Assembly (NCBI GenBank): GCA_034509495.1
Contig: CM067505.1
Coordinates: 6,334,594 to 6,398,593, forward strand
Direction of reading: 5' to 3'
DNA length: 64,000 bases
From: Acestrorhynchus altus
Taxonomy: Eukaryota > Chordata > Actinopteri > Characiformes > Acestrorhynchidae
The notes under the pieces are model-generated. The model saw only the letters and a list, made by a program, of their open reading frames with translations. It had not been told where the DNA came from and made no database searches. Each line of letters begins with the position of its first letter. Position 1 is the first letter of the stretch. The position numbers and the translations under genes were made by a program. Below, one piece after another: positions 58,101 through 64,000 of the stretch.

Positions 58101-61100
58101 TAAAATGAATGATTCTGATTAGAGAAGATGCATTTTATATTTAGTTATTCATTATTTAACTATATAGTGTTTATATAATATATATGATCAGTATGACTTA
58201 TAGCTCATGAAAACCAGAATCTTAAAAAAAATTCAAATATGAATAGATTACTAATCACAGTATCAACTTTAAAACAAAAATGCTTGAAATATATCATTTT
58301 AAATGTAATGAACATTAAATGACAAATTCTGAATTGAATTTTTTGATATATTATTATTATTATTATATAATATATTATTGTTGTTGTTGTTGTTGGTGTT
58401 GTTCTTCTTCTTTATTATTATTATATTTAAGAAAATAATATAATTTGGTGCCAAAATCCAATATTTCCCATTTGCAAATGCATATTAATAAATTTAATAT
58501 CTAGAATTGTGTAGGGTAGTATTACAGATTAATTTAATGATAGTTTGTAGAGAGATAGATGTGCAGTAAAATAATAAATCCAATAAAGTTATATTTTAGT
58601 GCAGCAGCCCAGCTCCTGTAAAATGTCCTGCTGTTGGAGAACAAATACAGATCAGATACTGTTTCAAATTAATCTATTTCTGAAAATGAGAGAAGTATGT
58701 AACGGTGGATAAAAGGTTGATCTCTACTCGGTTAACTGTCTCTCTGCAGTTACTGTACACCGTTTGCTACTATTGTTGTTTGCACTTTCTATAATTGATC
58801 TAAAATTGTATGTTAATATTAATACTAATATGAATGAATAAAAACTATGTTATTGCTATTCTAGGCTTTACTGAAAAAGATGCAGATGAAATTAAGGGCA
58901 TATTTGTGGACACCAATCTGTATTTTTTAGCCCTCACTTTCTTCGTTGCTGCTTTTCATGTAAGTTAATTTATAATAGACATAAAGTCTCATATTTCATT
59001 ATTTTCTAGCATCATTATAGATATTGTGGATGGTAATAAACCTGTTTTGGTCTTTCCAGCTCTTGTTTGACTTCTTGGCATTTAAAAATGATATCAGCTT
59101 CTGGAAGCAGAAGAAGAGCATGGTGGGGATGTCCAGTAAAGCAGGTACACACCTCACTCTTCAGCAGTTATTCCTGGCTGCAGTGCCCACTGCTGTGTTC
59201 TGATACTGATCTGAATTTTCTAGTGCTATGGAGGTGTTTCAGCACCATAGTGATTTTCCTCTACCTCCTGGATGAACAGACTAGCCTGTTGGTGCTCATC
59301 CCTGCTGGAATAGGATCTCTGATCGAGGTATTTATGTATTACATTGGTAATCACGTTTAACACAGCAAAAACTTTATTAATACTCTCCCTTTATTAATAC
59401 TACATGAAAATAAATTTTATGGAGTTATGAAATAACTCAAATTTGGGAGAAAGCCCACGTCCTAGCTCCTCCTCTCCACCATTAGACTCCCTGTAAAATC
59501 CAACCTCAGCCTCTTACCTCCTTGTGATGAAAACTCCCACCACCACCCCAGCTCCTCTTCAATCCATGGTCTGACTGGCTTCAAGTCCATCAGAAGAAGC
59601 CATTCAGAACTCTAACCCAAACTGTGTACATGTGCCTTAAAAATAAGTTTTAGCCCAAACACCTGCTCATAATATTATTAAAAAAGGTAAACTGTCATAT
59701 ATGTTATTTATGATTGTTATATATGTGTTTTTGTTCTACTTTGTTTTATAAATGTAATATTTACGACAGTTTAGAATTAAATTATGAACCCACACATTTT
59801 GTCTCTATTATTAAATGGTTCTCGATTCAGTTTAGTGTGTTAAAGGTCAGATGTTTGCTGGATTGCAGGTGTGGAAAGTGAAGAAAGCCTTTAAGATCTA
59901 CGTTATATGGAAGGGTGTTAAACCAACATTCCTGGTGAGTGCACTGAACGTACACTTTAAGGTGTATTTTGTCCACATTCCCATGTGTTGAACTGAATCT
60001 TCTGTTGTCCTGTATCAGTGTGGCAAATCTGATGAATCGGAGAGAAGGACAGAGGAATACGATAGTTTGGTGAGATCCGATCTGTTTCCACTGTGGATTT
60101 CTGCTTTCTGTTCTTTTACTGACGTGAGAAATTGATTTGACTTGTGTTCCCCTGCTCGTCTCTGCAGGCGATGAAGTATCTGTCATACCTTCTGTACCCA
60201 CTGTGTGTGGGCGGTGCAGTTTACGCTCTAGTGTTTGTGAAGTACAAAAGGTACTGTGTTTACTCTGCTGTTGTAACGCTTTACGTTTCTTCCAGTTTTA
60301 TGAGTGTTTGAACTCCTTTTTCACATTTCTTGCAGTTGGTACTCCTGGATAATCAACAGTTTAGTCAATGGTACGTTGTCTATAATGCACTGAAATGCTG
60401 CTGCGCATCCCTGTGGGGTTTAATAGGGATTGAGTATCTCTTATTATTTTCTTTAACAGGGGTCTATGCTTTTGGATTCCTCTTCATGCTACCTCAGCTC
60501 TTCGTGAACTATAAGGTTGGTCTCAAATGGAACAGAACCTGCTTCTAGTTGGACAAACTAGTGCATCTCAAAAAATGTGAATATCGTTAAAAGCTCATTC
60601 ATGATCACAATTTCATTTGAAAAGGTAAACTTTCATATTAATTACACCTCCAGTGATATTTCAAACCTTGTTTGTTTTACTATTGATCAGTATGGCTTAT
60701 AGCTCATGAAGACCAGAAATCCAAATATTAGAAAATATTAGGACCATTTTAATTCAAATTTGAATAGATTACTTATCACAGTATTAACTTCAAAACAAAA
60801 AAGCTTGAGAATATAATATATTCATGTTTGAAATAAATTATCAACTTTATTCAGACAATTCACATTTTTTCAGATCTACTAATGTAACGTCTTTAAGGGT
60901 TGACACAAAAGAAAGCCAAAGTTAGTGGCTTTATTTAAGAAGCTTTATTTTTAATCCTGAGTCATGCAGCCATCTACCAATAGTACCAGCACGAACAGGG
61001 TTGCTCATGGAGGGCATCACTGCTTGCTGAATGACCACAGTCATGGCTATTGTACTCCACTTGTTTTTACAAGCAAATACTTGGTGTCTTAAGTGATATA

Positions 61101-62435
61101 TATGTGTATGTTTTTTTTTTTTCCCCCCAACAGTTAAAATCAGTGGCTCATTTACCCTGGAAGGCCTTTATGTATAAAGTAAGTAATGTGATTGATTTAT
61201 TTACCCCTCCTTAACCTCCCCTTACTACATATTTATACATACATGCTTTTGTGTCTTTAGGCATTCAACACATTCATCGATGACGTCTTCGCCTTCATTA
61301 TAACTATGCCAACTTCTCATCGGCTCGCCTGCTTCAGGGACGATGCGGTGTTCCTCATTTACCTGTATCAGAGATGGTGAGAAATCAGTATACTGAGTCA
61401 GCGTCTTATGAATTGATGCAAAATACCATTAATTCAGTTCTGTGTTGTTTGAAGCAGACAGGCTTGCTGACCTGAATACATAAGTTACTGAATGCATATG
61501 TCCTTTACCTTCTTTTAAAATTATGCTATAGATCATTAACCAAGAGGAAAATTTAAATTCCATAGATGTGATTTTTGTGACTTTCGTCAAAAAGCCACAA
61601 AAACAGTGTTCAGGGTAAATCTGTCTGAATAAGCTCAGTATTAACCAATAATGTTGCTACTGAAATATCAGCATGTTATTTTAAGTCTAACACAGAATAT
61701 AGGCTAGTCCTGGAGAGCAGGTGTTTAGTAGTTGCCCTGCTCAAATACAACTACTTTGTCTGGTAATTAATTGATGATAGTCAAAGCCCAGACATTAATC
61801 CAATTGAGAATCTGTGGTCAGACTTGCACATTGCTGTTCACCAGCAGAAACCAGTCAGTCAAAGGGTCAGGAGCAGTTTTGCCTTGGGGAATGGGCAAAA
61901 ATCCCAGTGGCAAGATATGACAAGCTCTTAGCGACTTATCCAAAGGGACTTGCAGCTGTAATTGCTGCAGAAGGGGGCTCTACAAAGTACTGACTTTAGG
62001 GCGGTGAATAGTTCGCCACACTGACGTTTTCTGTTGTTTTGTCCTATTTGTTGTTTGCTTCACAATAAAGAAAACATCCAATGTTTAAAGTTGTAGGCAT
62101 GTTCTGTAAATGAAATTATGCAAACCCTCAAATAATTCATTTTTATTCCAGGTTGTGAGGTAGCAACACATGAACACTTTTGCAAGGCACTTTATGTTTG
62201 AGTAGGCCAACTACCAAACACTGCTGTAGACTGGCCATTTAGGACTGAAATTGTGCCCCCCATGGTGTAGGCCTCTGGCCAGACTGGGGTAAGATAGAAA
62301 TTCAGAACATTTGATTTTGAGCTCATGAAATTTGTGTTTGTCCCTTGCAGGCTCTATCCTGTTGACAAGACCAGGGTGAACGAGTATGGCGTGTCTTATG
62401 ACGAGGAACCAAAAGGAAAGGCCCACAAAGATTAA
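55109..62435 (+). CDS. clptm1l: CLPTM1-like protein, ER lipid scramblase (CRR9)
   Basis: Seventeen exons: 55109-55273, 55859-55953, 56566-56755, 57178-57326, 57773-57851, 57937-58054, 58865-58959, 59060-59144, 59224-59327, 59869-59934, 60019-60069, 60168-60250, 60336-60370, 60460-60515, 61134-61178, 61261-61376 and 62351-62435. All frames join to 538 aa, the human length. The N-terminal hydrophobic helix (about residues 8-30) is followed by a lumenal domain with NVS and NGT sequons (LINVSLPKKTRKNGTLY), then the conserved core GIFVDTNLYFLALTFFVAAF, LLFDFLAFKNDISFW and AFNTFIDDVFAFIITMP. Further membrane helices lie at about 285-310, 330-355, 400-422 and 440-458. CLPTM1L is an ER membrane protein reported to scramble glucosaminyl-phosphatidylinositol in GPI-anchor synthesis; it was first named for a cisplatin-resistance phenotype. 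The start MFHKTSFTTL replaces the human MWSGRSSFTSL. Confidence 0.97.
55290..55530. repeat. 42-bp minisatellite in clptm1l intron 1
   Basis: Six tandem units of 42 bp (consensus 'aaccctaggctctgtttgtg' + 'ttctagacagattacccatt' + 'aa'). Since 42 nt is 14 codons, the array is open in the exon 1 frame (repeat peptide LPIKTLGSVCVLDR) and runs from the exon 1 donor to a stop at about 55535. Confidence 0.93.
56030..56420. other. clptm1l intron 2, repeat-like but unidentified
   Basis: Contains stretches ('gacaccatgtgaccgcagga', 'ggtggcgccccagatcatca') that look like a decayed interspersed element, but I cannot assign a family. Confidence 0.3.
58180..58330. mobile_element. Tc1/mariner-type AT-rich remnant, copy E
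   Basis: Shares 'gatcagtatgacttatagct', 'gaatagattactaatcacag' and 'tgcttgaaatatatcatttt' with the copy at 60558-60850. It lies in clptm1l intron 6. Confidence 0.55.
58355..58440. repeat. (TAT)n/(TGT)n/(CTT)n trinucleotide tract
   Basis: Compound simple repeat in clptm1l intron 6. Confidence 0.8.
60558..60850. mobile_element. Tc1/mariner-type AT-rich remnant, copy F
   Basis: Begins ACTAGTGCATCTCAAAAAAT followed by 'gtgaatatcg'; contains 'aagctcattcatgatcacaa' and 'ggcttatagctcatgaagac'. It is the best-preserved copy of the family in this window, in clptm1l intron 14. Confidence 0.65.
61783..62195 (+). pseudogene. Tc1-like transposase 3' end
   Basis: Plus-strand DINPIENLWSDLHIAVH (61790-61840) is the Tc1 catalytic-region motif around the final acidic residue. 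Decayed C-terminal sequence follows, then the 3' non-coding part ('ttgtttgcttcacaataaag') and the TIR 'cacttttgcaaggcacttta' ending near 62193. The 5' half is missing. It lies in clptm1l intron 16. Confidence 0.75.
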
Positions 62436-63545
62436 GCTCTGACAGCACAGAGTTTTCAAAGTCAGCCTGCTAGAGACGTACCAAACACTCAAAAGGAAGG
62501 ACAGTACAGGACAGTACAGTGTGAGCTCAGCAGCCTGGACAAACTGGGCAATCAGATCAGACTGGATTTTTCATCTGTTGTCCTTTAAAGGAGTGTGACC
62601 AACTTCTGTCTCTTACATCTGCTTAAAGCATATGTGCCCTCATGTTCCACACCCTGACCGATCGATTTCACGGTTCCTCACACAGAAAAAGCATGATGTT
62701 TTAAGTACTGTGTGAGCTGGGCTGACAGGTTACTAAAATAATTTGGTTCAATTTAAGGTTTGGAATTTTGTTGCTTGTTAGTGCTTGTGTGCTTATGGCA
62801 CAAGTGATTTATCACTGCTCTATTTGTTTTTTATATGGAAATCATGAGGAAAAATAAGCTCAGTTGAAGGCAGAAGTATTCTTTTCAGGTAAACTCTGAT
62901 TACATCTTTCTTAAAATAGTGTTTTTGGAAATAAGATTCCTACCACGTTGGTGCCAAATGACCTGATGTTGGAATTTCTGATAGTTCTGTGAAACAGTGG
63001 GAAAAGGAATGGGAAATAGTTCATGGAAAGAGCACAGAGCAATCGATGTTGATGTGTATTGGGTAAGAATGGCTTGTATGTGAGTTTGTTGTACCATATT
63101 CCACGGAAGTGTTTAATGGGACTCCTACTGATTTGTTTGTGAAGTCCACGCCTTGATTCACGCAATGGTTATTTTTATTATCTGCTTAAAATTGCAACTT
63201 TTAGCGCTTAGCGTTCCTAAGTTACTAATTGGGTCGTGAGTATGGAAATCACATGGTGATGACCAAATGGGCAGTGATTTGGTGCATCCTTGTTGTGCTA
63301 TGAGAACCATTTTAGTGTAAAACAGTAATTGCCACCAGTTCTGGTACATAGATCTCTGGTATCGTGGCTGTCAGAGCTAATTCCTGCACAAGAGGGGAAA
63401 ATATTATACAATTGCACAAGTTTATGATTCCTTTACTAATGTGGCCTCTTGGGACCATATTAAGCACCCGATGCTGTGTTTAAAGCCATGTTTTCCAGCT
63501 ACATTAAAAATCAATCAAATAAAAATCTACTGAGCTCTGAACAGG
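62436..63545 (+). other. clptm1l 3'UTR
   Basis: Follows the TAA at 62433-62435. A canonical AATAAA at 63518-63523 is followed within about 30 nt by a GU-rich stretch ('gtttcttgtgtttttattgt'), giving a probable cleavage site near 63540. The open frames within are not supported. Confidence 0.6.
63523..63525 (+). terminator. clptm1l poly(A) signal
   Basis: Hexamer AATAAA at 63518-63523 with a downstream GU-rich element, about 1.1 kb after the stop codon. The position is given in this text; the cleavage site is inferred. Confidence 0.3.
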
Positions 63546-63599
63546 GTTTCTTGTGTTTTTATTGTGTGCACTACATCTGCCATAGCTTTGTGTGGAGTT

Positions 63600-64000
63600 A
63601 AGTGTGTGTGTCCTAGGTCTGCTGGGAGAAGTGCTGGTTGTACAGTCTAACAGCAACAGGAAGGAAGGACCTGCAATATCGCTCCTTCACACACTTAGGG
63701 TGAAGCAGCCAGTCACTGAAGGAGCTGCCCAGTGCTTCCAGTCTCTTGCATGGGGTGGGAGTCATTCTCCAGCGTGGATGCCAGCTGACTAATCTCCTTC
63801 TGTCTCCCACCACCTGCACTGGGTCTAAGGGTCTTCCCAGGACAGAACTGACCCTCTTAATGAGTTTGTTCAGTCTCTTCCTGTCTGCCATTAAAATACT
63901 CTTGCCCTAGCAGACCACTCCGTAAAAGATGGCAGATGCCACTACTGTTTCAGAGAAGATCTACCATCTTTACTCAGGTGGAGTCTGCTCTGGCACATTT
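63600..64000 (-). pseudogene. LINE (L2/Rex-like) ORF C-terminal fragment
   Basis: Minus-strand reading MADRKRLNKLIKRVSSVLGR, then CVKERYCRSFLPVAVRLYN with a stop soon after. It is preceded (above 63900, other frame) by FYGVVC-type residues. This pattern (RLNKLI...SSVLG...KERYRRSF.P.AVRLYN) is the usual C-terminus of teleost non-LTR retrotransposon ORFs. It runs off the right edge; small frameshifts are likely. Confidence 0.75.

Noticed and set aside
62900..63349. Minus-strand open frames in the clptm1l 3'UTR
   Set aside because: Short, no family pattern, and they lie between a clear stop codon and a poly(A) signal of clptm1l.
63592..63891. Overlapping open frames on both strands at the right edge
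   Set aside because: Only the minus-strand frame is meaningful, as a LINE ORF fragment; the plus-strand one is its shadow. Neither is a host gene.

Overview
The window is vertebrate nuclear DNA, almost certainly from a ray-finned (teleost) fish. It holds intron-containing genes with GT-AG junctions and CpG-rich first exons. Between them lie many decayed Tc1/mariner elements, hAT-like elements, palindromic MITEs, tRNA-derived SINEs and L2/Rex-like LINE tails, with long CA/GT and GATA microsatellites, a mix typical of teleosts. The species cannot be fixed from the sequence alone.

Six protein-coding genes can be read, five of them complete. From left to right: (1) sh3bp5, minus strand, 5' part only (three coding exons, 1379-6484), continuing off the left edge. 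(2) mturn (maturin), plus strand, three exons, 12873-23234, 133 aa. (3) znrf2, plus strand, four coding exons (30987-44770, 179 aa) plus a probable non-coding 3'UTR exon from 44881. (4) ggct, minus strand, four exons, 46338-48827, 171 aa, tail-to-tail with znrf2. (5) snrpd1, minus strand, four exons, 50183-54170, 119 aa. (6) clptm1l, plus strand, seventeen exons, 55109-62435, 538 aa, with a poly(A) signal near 63518. snrpd1 and clptm1l are divergently arranged. Exon coordinates were derived by hand from splice sites, and every junction keeps frame and family alignment.

mturn, znrf2 and ggct are also near one another on human 7p14.3. The flanking genes sh3bp5, snrpd1 and clptm1l lie on other human chromosomes, so this looks like a fish-lineage mosaic of one conserved block with other genes joined on. 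The genes do not form one pathway. They serve RAB11/JNK signalling (sh3bp5), neural differentiation (mturn), membrane-associated ubiquitin ligation (znrf2), the gamma-glutamyl cycle (ggct), the spliceosome (snrpd1) and ER lipid scrambling for GPI anchors (clptm1l).

The spaces between genes and the large introns (especially mturn intron 1 and the 12.5 kb znrf2 intron 1) are filled with decayed transposons and simple repeats. The clearest mobile element is an 834-bp hAT insertion at 29840-30673. It has a perfect 8-bp target-site duplication and carries CpG-rich, promoter-like sequence immediately upstream of znrf2. Other notable structures are a 42-bp minisatellite in clptm1l intron 1 that stays open in frame with exon 1, a three-copy palindromic MITE family, nested transposon insertions, G-quadruplex-type tracts around mturn exon 1, and a LINE tail abutting an mturn splice acceptor. 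I saw no CRISPR, operon, phage or defence-type system, and no convincing undescribed gene system.
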